Shown here: positions 15,865 through 26,084 of the stretch, in pieces
Position numbering within the stretch: the stretch's first letter is position 1
Layout of the letters: each line of letters opens with the position of its first letter
Assembly (NCBI GenBank): GCA_030430535.1
Contig: JAUIKY010000005.1
Location: 1 to 64,000 of the forward strand
Reading direction: 5' to 3'
Length of the DNA stretch: 64,000 nt
From: Bacteroidia bacterium
Lineage (GTDB): Bacteria > Bacteroidota > Bacteroidia > Flavobacteriales > Flavobacteriaceae
Position numbers and translations under genes: made by a program
The notes under the pieces: model-generated
Seen by the model: only the letters and a program-made list of their open reading frames with translations
Databases searched by the model: none
What the model was told of the DNA's origin: nothing

Positions 15865-16641
15865 TTACCCCAATTTATTATTGAAACTTCTCAATTTAAT
15901 GGCCGTAAGCACCTTTTTGGTGTACAACGGAAAATCGGCATTGAGCAACCAGCCAAAATAGCCGGGTTCTTTTTCCAACACTTCGGTGACCAACTTCCCT
16001 TTGTGCTTTCCAAACGAAAAACATTCTTCGCCTTTTTTATTGTAAGTGATAAAACCGGCAAAATCGGCAAACTTTTTTCTCGAACTGAATTCGGCCAAAA
16101 ACTTGGTATTGTTTTCCAACTCGTCGTACTTTTCTACTTGAGCTTTCAATACTTCATAAGTAGCATTGGTATCGGCCTCGGCGCTGTGCGCATCTTCAAG
16201 GGTTTTATCGCAATAAAATTTATAGGCCGCACTAAGGGTACGTTGTTCCATTTTATGGAAAATGGTCTGCACATCAATCGCTAAACGGTTTTTCATATCG
16301 AAATCGACATCGGCACGCAACATTTCCTCTGCTAACAACGGGATATCGAATCGGTTAGAGTTAAACCCGCCCAAATCGGAATCCTTTATCATATTGTAAA
16401 TATCTTTCGCCAATTCCTTAAAAGTAGGTTCGTTGGCTACCTTTTCATCGGAAATACCGTGGATTGCAGTGACTTCCTTCGGGATGGGCATTTCCGGGTT
16501 CACCAACCAGGTTTTGCTTTCCTGCGTGCCATTGGGAAACACTTTTAAAACCGAAATTTCCACAATGCGATCTGTAGTGATGTTAACACCCGTAGTTTCC
16601 AGATCAAAAAAACAGATGGGTTTGGTTAAATTGAGTTGCAT
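15865..16641 (-). CDS. DnaQ-like 3'-5' exonuclease
   Basis: The 258-residue protein has the DEDDh exonuclease motifs: ExoI FFDLETTG (Asp13, Glu15), ExoII GFNSNRFDIPLL, and ExoIII AHSAEADTNATYEV with the catalytic His and Asp. It resembles polymerase III epsilon but carries a C-terminal extension with GKHKGKLVTEVLEKEPGYFGWLL, a segment also seen in exodeoxyribonuclease X-type proteins. It probably acts in repair or RNA/DNA trimming and is not the main proofreader. It overlaps the upstream gene by one base. Confidence 0.88.
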   Translation of the reverse strand: MQLNLTKPICFFDLETTGVNITTDRIVEISVLKVFPNGTQESKTWLVNPEMPIPKEVTAIHGISDEKVANEPTFKELAKDIYNMIKDSDLGGFNSNRFDIPLLAEEMLRADVDFDMKNRLAIDVQTIFHKMEQRTLSAAYKFYCDKTLEDAHSAEADTNATYEVLKAQVEKYDELENNTKFLAEFSSRKKFADFAGFITYNKKGEECFSFGKHKGKLVTEVLEKEPGYFGWLLNADFPLYTKKVLTAIKLRSFNNKLG

Positions 16642-17441
16642 TAATTTTTGTTAATTTTGATTTCGCTAAAGTAAGCATCTCGATGGGCATTCCATTGCTC
16701 CTCATCAAAAAGTTCCTTTTTGTGTATAGGTTTAGAACCTATTCTTATAAAAAATTCTCCATTAGGTTTTAAAATTAACTGTTGAAACCAATAATTCTTA
16801 TACATGAAAAGTTTTTTTATAAGGAATCCATAATCCTGATACCATTTAACTTTTAGAGTACTTAAATCCAAACCCTTATTGAATCCGTAAAAAAACACGG
16901 GGGTTACATGCTTAAACCTCTTATGATTTTTAAAATTTGAATAACAAATTTTATTAAAGTTCTTAAAACTATATTTACGTTCATGCCATTTGGCTTCCCG
17001 GTAGGCTCTTCCATCAAAATACCACCCTCTTAATTTTGAAATTCCCATAACATTTCCCAAGCTGTCTCTAAAAATCAAATAGTCTTTTTTTGGAAATTCA
17101 TTTCGTGCTAATAATGTATCTTTATAAAATATGGATAAAATTTTAAGGGTATCAATATTATTTCTAATACTTAATATTTTAAACAGTTGAGATTTGGCCA
17201 CGGGACTTAGTTGCCCAAATATGTGATTAGGCATTAACTCTTCAACAACCAATGTATCAGCTGCATACCTGATGCCGTCATAGAATTTAGAACGAAACTT
17301 GCTTTTAAAAGTGTGTTTGTTTATTTTATTTCCATCAATATCGAAATACAAAGTATCTACTTGCGAAAAACCACTTGATAAAAACAGCTGAAACCAAACA
17401 AGGACACTTAAATGGAATATCTCTCTAAAGCATGTTTTCAT
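16641..17441 (-). CDS. Exported protein of unknown function
   Basis: I do not recognise this 266-residue protein. It has a likely signal peptide (hydrophobic VLVWFQLFLSSGFS, cleavage near Ser/Gln 27), so it should enter the periplasm or outer membrane. The mature part is basic and aromatic-rich with no motif I can name. It overlaps the exonuclease start by one base but is AT-richer than its neighbours. It could be a lineage-specific secreted factor. Confidence 0.6.
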   Translation of the reverse strand: MKTCFREIFHLSVLVWFQLFLSSGFSQVDTLYFDIDGNKINKHTFKSKFRSKFYDGIRYAADTLVVEELMPNHIFGQLSPVAKSQLFKILSIRNNIDTLKILSIFYKDTLLARNEFPKKDYLIFRDSLGNVMGISKLRGWYFDGRAYREAKWHERKYSFKNFNKICYSNFKNHKRFKHVTPVFFYGFNKGLDLSTLKVKWYQDYGFLIKKLFMYKNYWFQQLILKPNGEFFIRIGSKPIHKKELFDEEQWNAHRDAYFSEIKINKN

Positions 17442-17506
17442 GTGTATTAATTTAAGCCATCTACCACCCCTCTACTTAAAGGTACACCAAGTGTTTTTCT
17501 TATATT

Positions 17507-18835
17507 TTAAATTTCCCTGTTGCTATCCCAAGCCTCTAAATAATCTTTTACGGCCTTAACAAACATACCGCCTAAAGCGCCGTTTACCACGCGGTGATCA
17601 TACGAATGCGACAAGAACATTTTATAACGGATACCGATAAAATCGCCCTCTGGGGTTTCAATAACTGCAGGTACTTTTCTAATAGCACCCAAAGCCAAAA
17701 TACCTACTTGTGGCTGATTGATAATAGGCGTCCCCATGATGCTTCCAAACGTTCCGACATTAGTTACGGTGTATGTCCCCCCTTGAACTTCGTCGGGTTT
17801 AAGTTGGTTCAATCGGGCGCGGTTGGCCAAATCGTTTACCTGTTTGGTCATACCCACCAAATTAAGCTGATCGGCATTTTTTATTACAGGAACGATTAAA
17901 TTACCGTCGGGCAAGGCTGCCGCCATACCCAAATTGATGTTTTTCTTTTTGATAATGGTATCGCCCTTTACAGAAATATTCATCAATGGATAATCGCGTA
18001 AGGCCTTAGCAACCGCTTCCATAAAGATGGGCGTGAACGTTAGGTTTTCGCCTTCCCGTTTGGCAAAAGCATCTTTTACCTTTTTACGCCAATTCCAGAT
18101 TTTCGTGACATCGGCCTCAATAAAACTTTGTACGTGTGCCGATGTTTGTACCGAATCGACCATGTGCTGGGCCACCAATTTACCCATTCGGGTCATTTCG
18201 ATAATCTCATCATCACCGCTGGTTAAAACCGGTGTTTCTTGTTTGGGCTTACTTGGCGGGGTTTCTTTTATAGCAACTGGTTTCGATTCAACAATTTCGG
18301 GTTTTGATTGTGGTTGCTCTCCGCCCCTATTCTCTATATAAGACAGAATATCGTTTTTGGTAACGCGTCCGTCTTTGCCCGTTCCTTTTATAGTATCTAA
18401 TTCTTGTTGGGTTAGCCCTTCCTGTTTAGCAATATTCTTCACCAACGGCGAATAAAATCGGTCGCTATTGGAAACAACAGGGGTTACCGTTTCTTTGGCT
18501 TTAGTGATAGTTTGGGTTAGCTGCTCAACTACTTCGGCTTCTTCAGGAGTATTTTCCACCTCAGTTTCGGGTGCAGTATTCGTTTCATCTTCGCCTTCGG
18601 TTTCTATTATGGCCAATACTTCACCTACCTGCACTACATCGTCCACGTTAAAAAACTTTTCAACCAAAACGCCGTCTACCTCGCTGGGCACTTCGCTGTC
18701 TACTTTATCGGTCGCTATTTCCAAAATCGGGTCGTCCATTTCAATAGTATCTCCCACATCCTTCAACCAAGATGTGATGGTTGCCTCTGCAACGCTTTCG
18801 CCCATTTTAGGTAATTTAAGTTTAAATTTTGCCAT
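17507..18835 (-). CDS. 2-oxoacid dehydrogenase E2 (dihydrolipoyl acyltransferase)
   Basis: The 442-residue protein has an N-terminal lipoyl domain (EIATDKVDSE, lipoyl Lys44), a Pro/Glu/Thr-rich linker, a peripheral subunit-binding domain around 127-167 (SPLVKNIAKQEGL, then GRVTKNDIL), and a C-terminal catalytic domain with HSYDHRVVNG. The E2 core transfers acyl groups to CoA. The DKVDSEVPSE lipoyl signature and the E3-binding region suit a branched-chain or 2-oxoglutarate-type E2. E1 and E3 genes are not adjacent, so the substrate is open. A possible -7 TATTTTTG (minus) is at 18874-18881. Confidence 0.9.
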   Translation of the reverse strand: MAKFKLKLPKMGESVAEATITSWLKDVGDTIEMDDPILEIATDKVDSEVPSEVDGVLVEKFFNVDDVVQVGEVLAIIETEGEDETNTAPETEVENTPEEAEVVEQLTQTITKAKETVTPVVSNSDRFYSPLVKNIAKQEGLTQQELDTIKGTGKDGRVTKNDILSYIENRGGEQPQSKPEIVESKPVAIKETPPSKPKQETPVLTSGDDEIIEMTRMGKLVAQHMVDSVQTSAHVQSFIEADVTKIWNWRKKVKDAFAKREGENLTFTPIFMEAVAKALRDYPLMNISVKGDTIIKKKNINLGMAAALPDGNLIVPVIKNADQLNLVGMTKQVNDLANRARLNQLKPDEVQGGTYTVTNVGTFGSIMGTPIINQPQVGILALGAIRKVPAVIETPEGDFIGIRYKMFLSHSYDHRVVNGALGGMFVKAVKDYLEAWDSNREI

Positions 18836-18922
18836 ATCTACAACGCATTGCCTTTTTTACTTAATTTATTTTACAAAAATACTAAAAAACAATATTTTCT
18901 TTAAATTATCTTCAATAAAAAA

Positions 18923-20026
18923 CTAATTCAGCATGATAACTTCACCTCTACTGTAACCATCATCACTGCCTATAATAAAATTAGAATTGTTAGGCAGTAT
19001 TTTATAAGTGACCTCTTTGCCCTTTTCAAAATTTTTATCCATGGTTTCAATAATGCTTTTGTAACTTATGGTATGGGCATTAAAGACAACCTCTGTTCCG
19101 TTAGAATATTTTTGAGGTTGGTTCTGTAGCCTTACCGAACCCACTAAGTTTTTCTTTATCCGCTCGTCCATTTTATCGGAAACGAACACATATGCATTAA
19201 CATTTTTGCCTTTCTCTGTTCTAACTTTTCTAAAAAGGTATGCCATTTTTATTCCTAACCAAACAAACATATCAAAAAACACATTTCTTTTAAAATGCTT
19301 GGTATAGAATATTTGCATGGCTCCGAAAAAACGTTTGGCGTAATTTTTATCTTTTAAGGTACTTTCGCCTTTAAAATGGATGGCCTTCAAACTACCTAAA
19401 TAATAATTGTTATAGCCTGCTTTCAATATACGGTATGATAAATCAATATCTTCACCGTACATAAAATAATCTTCATCAAAACCCCCAACTTCATTATAAA
19501 CCTGGCGTTTTAAAAACATAAAGGCCCCTACTAAAATATCTACTTTACCAACCTCATTTGCTTCTAAATGCATGGCATAGTATTCTGAAGGGTTTCCGAG
19601 CATTTTCTTCATTGAGGCCTTAACGTATGGGATGTTTCGTTTGCTTTCTGGCAAAAACAGCCCAGCGCCGTTAATCAACTTGCAGCCTACCACACCCAAT
19701 TGGGTTTTGGTTTCGGCAAATGCAAGCAGCCTTTCAAAAGTGTCTTCGGCCACGACCGTATCGGGGTTTAAAATACACAGATACTCGCCTTTGGCTTGTG
19801 CCACGCCAACATTATTACCTTTTGAAAAGCCTAAATTATCAAGGTTTTCAATGAGCTTTACCTCTGGAAATAATTCCCTGACCATAGAGCAACTATCATC
19901 ATCGGAATGATTATCGACCACAATAATTTCGGCATCGATATTCGAAATAGCCGCACTAACGCTTCTCAAGCAGAGCTCAAGAAAGTGACGGACGTTATAG
20001 TTTAAAATGACAATTGAGAGTTTCAA
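18923..20026 (-). CDS. Family 2 glycosyltransferase
   Basis: The 367-residue protein is a GT-A fold glycosyltransferase: SIVILNYNVRHFLEL at the start, VVDNHSDDDS, NLGFSKGNNVG, an ILNPDT DxD-like site, then GGFDEDYFMYGEDIDLSYR. This matches rhamnosyltransferase-like GT2 enzymes that build cell-surface polysaccharides. The start must be the TTG at 20026, because conservation begins with KLSIV and no ATG precedes it. A C-terminal extension of about 90 residues is unusual and of unknown role. Confidence 0.88.
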   Translation of the reverse strand: MKLSIVILNYNVRHFLELCLRSVSAAISNIDAEIIVVDNHSDDDSCSMVRELFPEVKLIENLDNLGFSKGNNVGVAQAKGEYLCILNPDTVVAEDTFERLLAFAETKTQLGVVGCKLINGAGLFLPESKRNIPYVKASMKKMLGNPSEYYAMHLEANEVGKVDILVGAFMFLKRQVYNEVGGFDEDYFMYGEDIDLSYRILKAGYNNYYLGSLKAIHFKGESTLKDKNYAKRFFGAMQIFYTKHFKRNVFFDMFVWLGIKMAYLFRKVRTEKGKNVNAYVFVSDKMDERIKKNLVGSVRLQNQPQKYSNGTEVVFNAHTISYKSIIETMDKNFEKGKEVTYKILPNNSNFIIGSDDGYSRGEVIMLN

Positions 20027-20095
20027 AAAAAAGCTTTTAGAACAATTTATGTTTCAAGTTAATGTTTCTTTTATATGAAATTGACATTTTACAGG

Positions 20096-20713
20096 TTAAG
20101 ATTTTAAGGATGCTTCAAAAGGCACTCGATTTACAATACTTCTGCCCAAGGTAATCTCATCGGCATATTCCAACTCATCGCCCACGGAAATCCCCCGCGC
20201 AATGGTTGATGTTACCACATCGCACCCTTGAATCTGCTTGTATATGTAAAAGTTGGTGGTATCGCCTTCCATGGTTGAACTTAACGCAAAAATAAGTTCC
20301 TTTGTTGTGCCTTGTTTTACTTTATTCACTAAAGTTTCAATATTTAAGTCGTGTGGGCCAATGCCGTCCATAGGAGATATTTTCCCACCCAAAACGTGGT
20401 AAATCCCTTTGAAGGAACTGGTGTTTTCAATAGCCATAACATCACGTATATCTTCAACTACACAGATAATTTCTTCATTTCTATTGGGGTTGGAGCAGAT
20501 TTCGCACAGCTCTACATCACTAATATTATGGCACGATTTACAAAACTTCACATCGAGCCGCATGGTTTGCAAAGCCTCGGCCAATGCCGTAGTTTGCTCT
20601 TTGGGCTGGCGCAATAAATGCAACACCAAACGCAATGCCGTGCGTTTGCCAATACCTGGCAACTGCGACATTTCGTTTACGGCACGCTCTAAAAGTTTTG
20701 ATGAAAATTCCAT
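20096..20713 (-). CDS. recR: Recombination mediator RecR
   Basis: RecR works with RecO/RecF to load RecA on gapped DNA. The 205-residue protein has an N-terminal helix-hairpin-helix ([17 protein letters not shown]), a four-cysteine zinc site (CKSCHNIS...CEICSN), a Toprim domain ([16 protein letters not shown]) and the Walker-like C-terminus. Length matches the family. It is divergent from the symporter gene at 20811. Confidence 0.95.
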   Translation of the reverse strand: MEFSSKLLERAVNEMSQLPGIGKRTALRLVLHLLRQPKEQTTALAEALQTMRLDVKFCKSCHNISDVELCEICSNPNRNEEIICVVEDIRDVMAIENTSSFKGIYHVLGGKISPMDGIGPHDLNIETLVNKVKQGTTKELIFALSSTMEGDTTNFYIYKQIQGCDVVTSTIARGISVGDELEYADEITLGRSIVNRVPFEASLKS

Positions 20714-20810
20714 GAGCGCGAAATTAACACTTTTTACCGCAAATTCAATAATTAAATGGCTTTGAAGCCTTAAGTTATTTTGTATTTTGGCTGATTAAAC
20801 ACAGAATTTT

Positions 20811-22259
20811 ATGTCGGCCACCCAAATATTGTTTCTCATTGCAGCCTATTTTGCTGTATTGATTTTAATATCGTATTTCACAGGAAAAGAAGACAGCAAC
20901 GATGCCTTTTTTAAGGCCAACAAATCGGCACCGTGGTATTTGGTTGCCTTCGGAATGATTGGCGCCTCGCTCTCTGGGGTAACATTTATTTCAGTGCCTG
21001 GGGCGGTTGAGACCAAACAATTTGGGTATTTGCAAGTGGTTTTCGGCTACTTTTTCGGCTACTTGGTTATTGCCTATGTTCTATTGCCCATTTACTATAA
21101 GTTGAATTTAACCTCCATTTACACCTATTTGAAAGACCGCTTTGGCAACGTAAGCTATAAAACGGGCTCGATAGCATTTTTAATATCTCGGGTGGTGGGT
21201 GCGTCGTTCCGTTTGTTTTTGGTAGCTAAAGTGTTGCAGCTTTTAGTGTTCGACCAATATGGTATTCCGTTTACCATTACGGTAGTTATCACCATTCTTT
21301 TAATTTGGCTCTACACCTTTAAAGGCGGGATAAAGACTATAATTTTTACCGATACGCTACAAACCCTTTTTATGCTGATTTCGGTAGTGATTACCATCAT
21401 TTTTTTAGCCAATGCTTTGGATTTAAACGGTATTTCTGAAATTTACCAAAACGTAAAACAGGATACCATGAGCAAAGTATTCTTTTTTGATGATGTTAAC
21501 GATGCCCAATATTTTATAAAAAGCTTTTTTGCCGGTATGTTCATCACCATTACCATGACGGGCTTGGATCAAGATATGATGCAAAAAAACCTCACCTGCA
21601 AAAATTTAAAGGAAGCGCAAAAAAACATGGTGTCGTTTAGTGTGGTACTCATTTTTGTAAATATTCTGTTTTTGGTTTTAGGCTTACTTTTAACTCAATA
21701 CGCCCACCAACACGGCATTACGGCCACTAAAGACGACCTGTTCCCCACCATAGCCATGCTGCCCGAAATTGGTGTGTTGACTTCCGCCTTTTTCCTTTTG
21801 GGATTGATTGCTGCCGCTTATTCCAGTGCCGATTCGGCTTTAACTTCGCTCACCACTTCGTTTTGTATTGACATTATTGAATTGGACAAAAAACCGAAAG
21901 ACATCCAAAAGAAAATCAGAAAACGCACCCATATTTTTATCAGCTTTTTGCTTGTAGTGGTCATCATTCTTTTTGATGCTATTTTTAAAGATGTTTCGGT
22001 AATTTGGGAATTGTTTAAAGCAGCAGGTTATACTTATGGGCCACTACTGGGTTTATTTGCCTTTGGTATTTTTACCAAGCAACAGTTAAAGGACAACTAT
22101 GTTTGGATTATTGCCATTGTGGCGCCCATCCTTTCTTATTTACTAAATGAACATTCGGTGGATTTACTGAACGGCTACCAAATTGGTTTCGAAATATTAA
22201 TTATCAACGGGTTGCTTACCTTTTTGGGGTTAGTACTGATTCGTAGAAAGCAACACTAA
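20811..22259 (+). CDS. Sodium:solute symporter (SSS family)
   Basis: The 482-residue protein is strongly hydrophobic with about 13 transmembrane segments. It has family features such as [18 protein letters not shown] near the second helix, [14 protein letters not shown] and [20 protein letters not shown] carriers use the sodium gradient for uptake of sugars, amino acids, vitamins or anions. The specificity is not evident here. Its last 30 bases overlap the convergent CoA-binding gene. Confidence 0.9.
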   Translation: MSATQILFLIAAYFAVLILISYFTGKEDSNDAFFKANKSAPWYLVAFGMIGASLSGVTFISVPGAVETKQFGYLQVVFGYFFGYLVIAYVLLPIYYKLNLTSIYTYLKDRFGNVSYKTGSIAFLISRVVGASFRLFLVAKVLQLLVFDQYGIPFTITVVITILLIWLYTFKGGIKTIIFTDTLQTLFMLISVVITIIFLANALDLNGISEIYQNVKQDTMSKVFFFDDVNDAQYFIKSFFAGMFITITMTGLDQDMMQKNLTCKNLKEAQKNMVSFSVVLIFVNILFLVLGLLLTQYAHQHGITATKDDLFPTIAMLPEIGVLTSAFFLLGLIAAAYSSADSALTSLTTSFCIDIIELDKKPKDIQKKIRKRTHIFISFLLVVVIILFDAIFKDVSVIWELFKAAGYTYGPLLGLFAFGIFTKQQLKDNYVWIIAIVAPILSYLLNEHSVDLLNGYQIGFEILIINGLLTFLGLVLIRRKQH

Positions 22260-22592
22260 AGTACAGGCTGCTTCAAAAGGAATATTATTCTCTTGTAAAA
22301 TCTGATAAAACTCTGGGTTTTCGGTACCTGGATTAAAAATCACCCGTTTAGGGTTCAGTGAAACGATGTAATCGTAATATTCCCGTTGCCGCATCGGATT
22401 CAAATAAAGGGTCACCGTATCGATATTTTCAAAAGGCAATGGTTTTGTTGCAATGGTTACCCCATCCACTTCACCTTCCTTTAACCCAACGGCAACGACC
22501 TCAATTTGGTTGGCCACCAACCGTTGAATAGCGTAATGGGAATACCGGTTTGGCTTTAACGAAGCACCCAATACCAAAGTTTTTTTATTCAT
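22230..22592 (-). CDS. CoA-binding domain protein
   Basis: This 120-residue Rossmann-fold protein begins [19 protein letters not shown] and contains the motif [17 protein letters not shown], typical of the small CoA-binding (YccU-like) family. These single-domain proteins bind CoA or a nucleotide and have no settled function. It is convergent with, and overlaps by 30 bases, the symporter gene. Confidence 0.85.
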   Translation of the reverse strand: MNKKTLVLGASLKPNRYSHYAIQRLVANQIEVVAVGLKEGEVDGVTIATKPLPFENIDTVTLYLNPMRQREYYDYIVSLNPKRVIFNPGTENPEFYQILQENNIPFEAACTLVLLSTNQY

Positions 22593-22660
22593 TTAATTAT
22601 CTTTTTCAGCAATTTATGATATAGTGATTTTGAACCACGGTATCTTTTAATTTAAAATTC

Positions 22661-22714
22661 TTTTTCTCGATATAAATTTCACTCATTCTGTTGTGAAATC
22701 CACTCGAAATGACG
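22661..22714 (-). repeat. Partial copy of the 165-bp palindromic element
   Basis: Read on the minus strand, cgtcatttcgagtggatttc and the following acaacagaatgagtgaaat, then tatcgagaaa, match the left part of the element at 56100-56264 with few differences. The remaining intergenic bases up to 22886 show no gene. Confidence 0.7.
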
Positions 22715-22886
22715 AATTCTTCCAACATATAAAAAACAGATGAATTTAATCATTTTGCGCTGCCTGCCAAATGTTTATCTACATTCTACATGTTAAAATG
22801 CTGTTAAGAAACCCAGCACCTGTAACAACCTCTAGGTTTTAGCGTCTACCTTTATAGCATCAATCAAAAAAACAATCAATCAAATC

Positions 22887-25358
22887 ATGCAAAAAATCAT
22901 CCTTTTGTGTTTCATGTTATTGAACACAGTCATCCACGCCAACCCCAAAAATCCCGAACCCGAAAATGCTAAAAAAGGCTCCATTTCAGGCATTGTTTTA
23001 GACGCCCTTTTAAAGCAACCTTTACCATACGTTAACGTTATTGTGAAAAACAATGCCAACAAAACCATTACCGGAGGCATCACCGCAGAAGATGGCTCTT
23101 TTTTAATCGAAAAAGTTGAAGAAGGCAACCTCGTGGTAAGCGTTCAATATATTGGCTACAAAACCATCAATAAGAATATTGCCATTGGAAAAGACAATTA
23201 CAACATCAATCTAGGCCAAATTTATCTGGAAGAACAAGCTGAAGGTTTGGACGAAGTTACCGTTGTAGCTGAAACTTCCACCATTCAACAAAAGGTCGAT
23301 CGAAAAGTAATTACCATTGGAAAGGATTTAGCGGCCACGGGCAGCGCCTCAGAGATTATGATTGGCATCCCCTCGGTAAGCGTCGATGCCCAAACGGGCG
23401 ACATCAGTTTACGCGGCAACCAAAACGTTAGGGTGATGGTTGACGGGAAGCTATCAAATATCCCAACGGCGCAACTGCTAAAACAAATTCCTTCAACAGC
23501 CATAAAATCGATTGAACTAATCACCAACCCCTCAGCAAAATACAACCCGGAAGGCATGAGTGGCATCATCAACATTATCCTGCACAAAAATACCATGCAA
23601 GGGTTTAATGGTGATTTTAGTGTGGGGCTTACCCACGAGATTGAAGCCAAATTCAATAGCGCCATTAACATGAATTACCGCAACGGAAAATTTAACTTTT
23701 ATGGCAGCTACAGTAATAACATCGCAAAGAACCGCAACCGTGGCCTAGTACAACGTCCAGAAAATAATTCTGAACAGCAGTTTAAATTTTTAGACAAACG
23801 AAACTCACACCTTTTTAAAGTAGGTGTAGATTTTTACCTAGATGAAAAAAACACCCTTTCGGTGTTTACCACTCAAAACCCGTCGGTAAACAGTAGCCAA
23901 GGCGAAACCGATGCTATATTTTTCAATGACAGCTCATTTAACCAAAGTCAGTTGTTTTTATCTGAAAGTGACAATACCTCATCACAATACAATTTCGATT
24001 ACAAACATGACTTCGGCAAAGACGGTCATAACATCGAACTGGAAATTGATTACAACGATTTTGACGACAACCGTCCGGCCGATTTTATTTTCCTCTTAGG
24101 CTCGAACGAAGATTACAAAGATTTTAACGATACCAAACGAAAAAGCACCACGGTAAATTTAGATTACATCAACCCAATTTCTGAAAACTCAAAATTGGAA
24201 TTGGGTTTGCAAGCTCGGCTGTTCAATTCTGATATTACCTATGCCTCCACTGGAGAATCGTTCAATAGCGACGGGGTTTTGCGCCCAACGCCCAGCACTA
24301 ATTTTGATTATACCCGCGATATTTATTCGGCGTATGCTACTTTCAGCAAAGAAATCGATAAATGGTCGTACCAAGTGGGGATTCGTGCCGAAAGTGTGAT
24401 GGAAGATGCTATTGCGCTATCGTCGGAAGCCGCAAGCACCGAAACCTTTAAAAATGATTATTTTCAGGTATATCCATCGGCCTTCATCACATACACCCCT
24501 TCGGAAAAAAACGTGTATCAATTAAGTTACAGCCGCAGGGTGGACCGCCCCGGTATTGGGCAAGTAAACCCAATCAAAGAATGGAGCACGCCGTTGGTGT
24601 CATCGTATGGAAATATTAATCTAACCCCACAATTTACCAATTCCATTGAAACCAATTATACCCGAACCTTGAACAACCGAAAAGGCACGGTAACGGCTGG
24701 TATTTTTTACCGAAGAATTAGCGACGATATCAACAGAGCTTTATTTATTGACCGAACCGATATAAACTCTGGCCGAGTGATTTTAACCCACGACAATTTT
24801 GACGATGTTTCGGCTTATGGCTTTGAACTGTCTTCTAATTACAGACCCACAAAATGGTGGAATATCAATTCCAGTTTCGATTTGTATTCGCAAGTAAACA
24901 AGGGCATTGCTGAAAGACTCACAGCCCCCATTGAAACCGCTACTGTAGACGATATTGAAACCCAAGTGGACGAAGTCGATAATGTGGCTTGGAATTTAAG
25001 GATGTACAACAACTTTAGTTTGAGTAAAGCCATCTCGCTGACCGCTTTTGGATTTTACAGAGGCAAAAACCGCGGCATTCAATTCGACAGAAAACCCATG
25101 TATTTTGTAAATCTGGGGGCTCGATTTAATTTCGACGAAGGAAAAGGCACATTTAGTTTTAATTACAATGATATTTTCGACACCATGGAATTTGCCTTTG
25201 ATGGCAGTAAACCTTTTAGGCAAGTGGGCGCTTTTAATTGGGAAAGCAACACTTGGAATGTTGGACTGTCGTACCGATTTGGTGGCGGAAAATTCAAGGC
25301 TAAATCCAGAAAACAAAGAGATGACAACGAAGAATCTGGCGGTGGCGGTTTTATGTAA
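22887..25358 (+). CDS. TonB-type outer-membrane beta-barrel receptor
   Basis: The 823-residue protein has a signal peptide, a carboxypeptidase-regulatory-like domain (about 31-110, GSISGIVLDALLKQPLPYVNV), a plug domain with SLRGNQNVRVMVDGK and NPSAKYNPEGMSGIINI, and a large beta-barrel. This is the outer-membrane beta-barrel family related to TonB-dependent receptors. The natural ligand is unknown; no SusD partner or TonB box gene is adjacent. The Gly-rich, acidic/basic C-terminus (SGGGGFM) is typical of this subgroup. The gene is monocistronic, with a strong hairpin downstream at 25583-25616. Confidence 0.88.
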   Translation: MQKIILLCFMLLNTVIHANPKNPEPENAKKGSISGIVLDALLKQPLPYVNVIVKNNANKTITGGITAEDGSFLIEKVEEGNLVVSVQYIGYKTINKNIAIGKDNYNINLGQIYLEEQAEGLDEVTVVAETSTIQQKVDRKVITIGKDLAATGSASEIMIGIPSVSVDAQTGDISLRGNQNVRVMVDGKLSNIPTAQLLKQIPSTAIKSIELITNPSAKYNPEGMSGIINIILHKNTMQGFNGDFSVGLTHEIEAKFNSAINMNYRNGKFNFYGSYSNNIAKNRNRGLVQRPENNSEQQFKFLDKRNSHLFKVGVDFYLDEKNTLSVFTTQNPSVNSSQGETDAIFFNDSSFNQSQLFLSESDNTSSQYNFDYKHDFGKDGHNIELEIDYNDFDDNRPADFIFLLGSNEDYKDFNDTKRKSTTVNLDYINPISENSKLELGLQARLFNSDITYASTGESFNSDGVLRPTPSTNFDYTRDIYSAYATFSKEIDKWSYQVGIRAESVMEDAIALSSEAASTETFKNDYFQVYPSAFITYTPSEKNVYQLSYSRRVDRPGIGQVNPIKEWSTPLVSSYGNINLTPQFTNSIETNYTRTLNNRKGTVTAGIFYRRISDDINRALFIDRTDINSGRVILTHDNFDDVSAYGFELSSNYRPTKWWNINSSFDLYSQVNKGIAERLTAPIETATVDDIETQVDEVDNVAWNLRMYNNFSLSKAISLTAFGFYRGKNRGIQFDRKPMYFVNLGARFNFDEGKGTFSFNYNDIFDTMEFAFDGSKPFRQVGAFNWESNTWNVGLSYRFGGGKFKAKSRKQRDDNEESGGGGFM

Positions 25359-25582
25359 TAGCACGCACAGAACCATTTACAATAAATATCTTACAGACAC
25401 CCACGGTATTTTTACACAAACCACTGAAAATCAATAAAAAAAATGTTAAAATTTTGTTTTCAGAACAATACCGACTGCTTTTTCTTCGTTATAATAAAAT
25501 ACAATCTAGCCAAACACGAATAATAATTATTTAGAGTTAGTCATCTACACATTTTTCAAATTCGTTATTCAAGATTCGTATA

Positions 25583-25616
25583 ACAAAAACTCGGAGTCTC
25601 TACTTCGGGTTTTTGT
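25583..25616 (+). terminator. Likely terminator after the TonB-type receptor gene
   Basis: acaaaaactcggagt pairs with acttcgggtttttgt around a CTCT loop, a stem of about 15 pairs with two G-T wobbles and a T-run in the 3' arm. It is about 225 bases after the stop codon, so the transcript would have a long 3' end. Confidence 0.65.
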
Positions 25617-25723
25617 GTTAAAAAACGTTAAATATCAACATGTTATGCAATATATTTTACTTTTTTACGTCTAATAGATTAAGATTCTTCACATTAGTGT
25701 TAGTTGAAGTTGATTAATAGCTA

Positions 25724-25756
25724 GGAAAACCCGAAACTTATGGTTTCGGGTTTTCT
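25724..25756 (-). terminator. Terminator of the RelE/ParE-type operon
   Basis: Perfect 12-bp stem aaaacccgaaac / gtttcgggtttt (25726-25737 and 25743-25754) with a 5-base loop; T-rich on both strands, so it may stop transcripts in both directions. Confidence 0.75.
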
Positions 25757-25766
25757 GTTTTCCACA

Positions 25767-26084
25767 TTATTTGTTATTATTTTTTAATATACTCAACAGA
25801 TTTTTGGGGTCTTGTCGATTATCCCAAAAAGCAGTAATTATAATTTCTTTTTCAAAAACCTTGTAGTAAATACTAAAATTTCCCAAAGATGCCACCCTTA
25901 CATCCTTAAAATTAGTATGCTTATAAATTAGTGGGGTTTCAGCTATTTGTTTAGTCCTTTCTGAAACTAACTTTACAAGTTTTTTTGAATAGGTTTTTGA
26001 TTGGTTTCGTTTAACCCAATATTCTAAAATCCCAACAAATTGAAGATCGGCAGTTCGTGTCCAAATTACATTGCGTCCAGCCAT
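25767..26084 (-). CDS. RelE/ParE-family toxin
   Basis: The 105-residue protein has the RelE/ParE fold signs: an N-terminal strand IWTRTADLQFVGILEYW, a helix ending VSERTKQIAETP, and C-terminal strands DVRVASLGNFSIYYKV and IIITAFWDNRQDPKNL. RelE toxins cut mRNA at the ribosome and ParE toxins poison gyrase; which applies is unclear. It overlaps its partner at 26066-26308 by 19 bases, so the toxin is made downstream of the presumed antitoxin. Confidence 0.8.
   Translation of the reverse strand: MAGRNVIWTRTADLQFVGILEYWVKRNQSKTYSKKLVKLVSERTKQIAETPLIYKHTNFKDVRVASLGNFSIYYKVFEKEIIITAFWDNRQDPKNLLSILKNNNK

Larger units (their letters stand above)
25359..25766. other. Intergenic region with two hairpins
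   Basis: No gene is supported. The region contains the two terminator-like hairpins listed separately; the remainder is AT-rich without recognised motifs. Confidence 0.6.
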
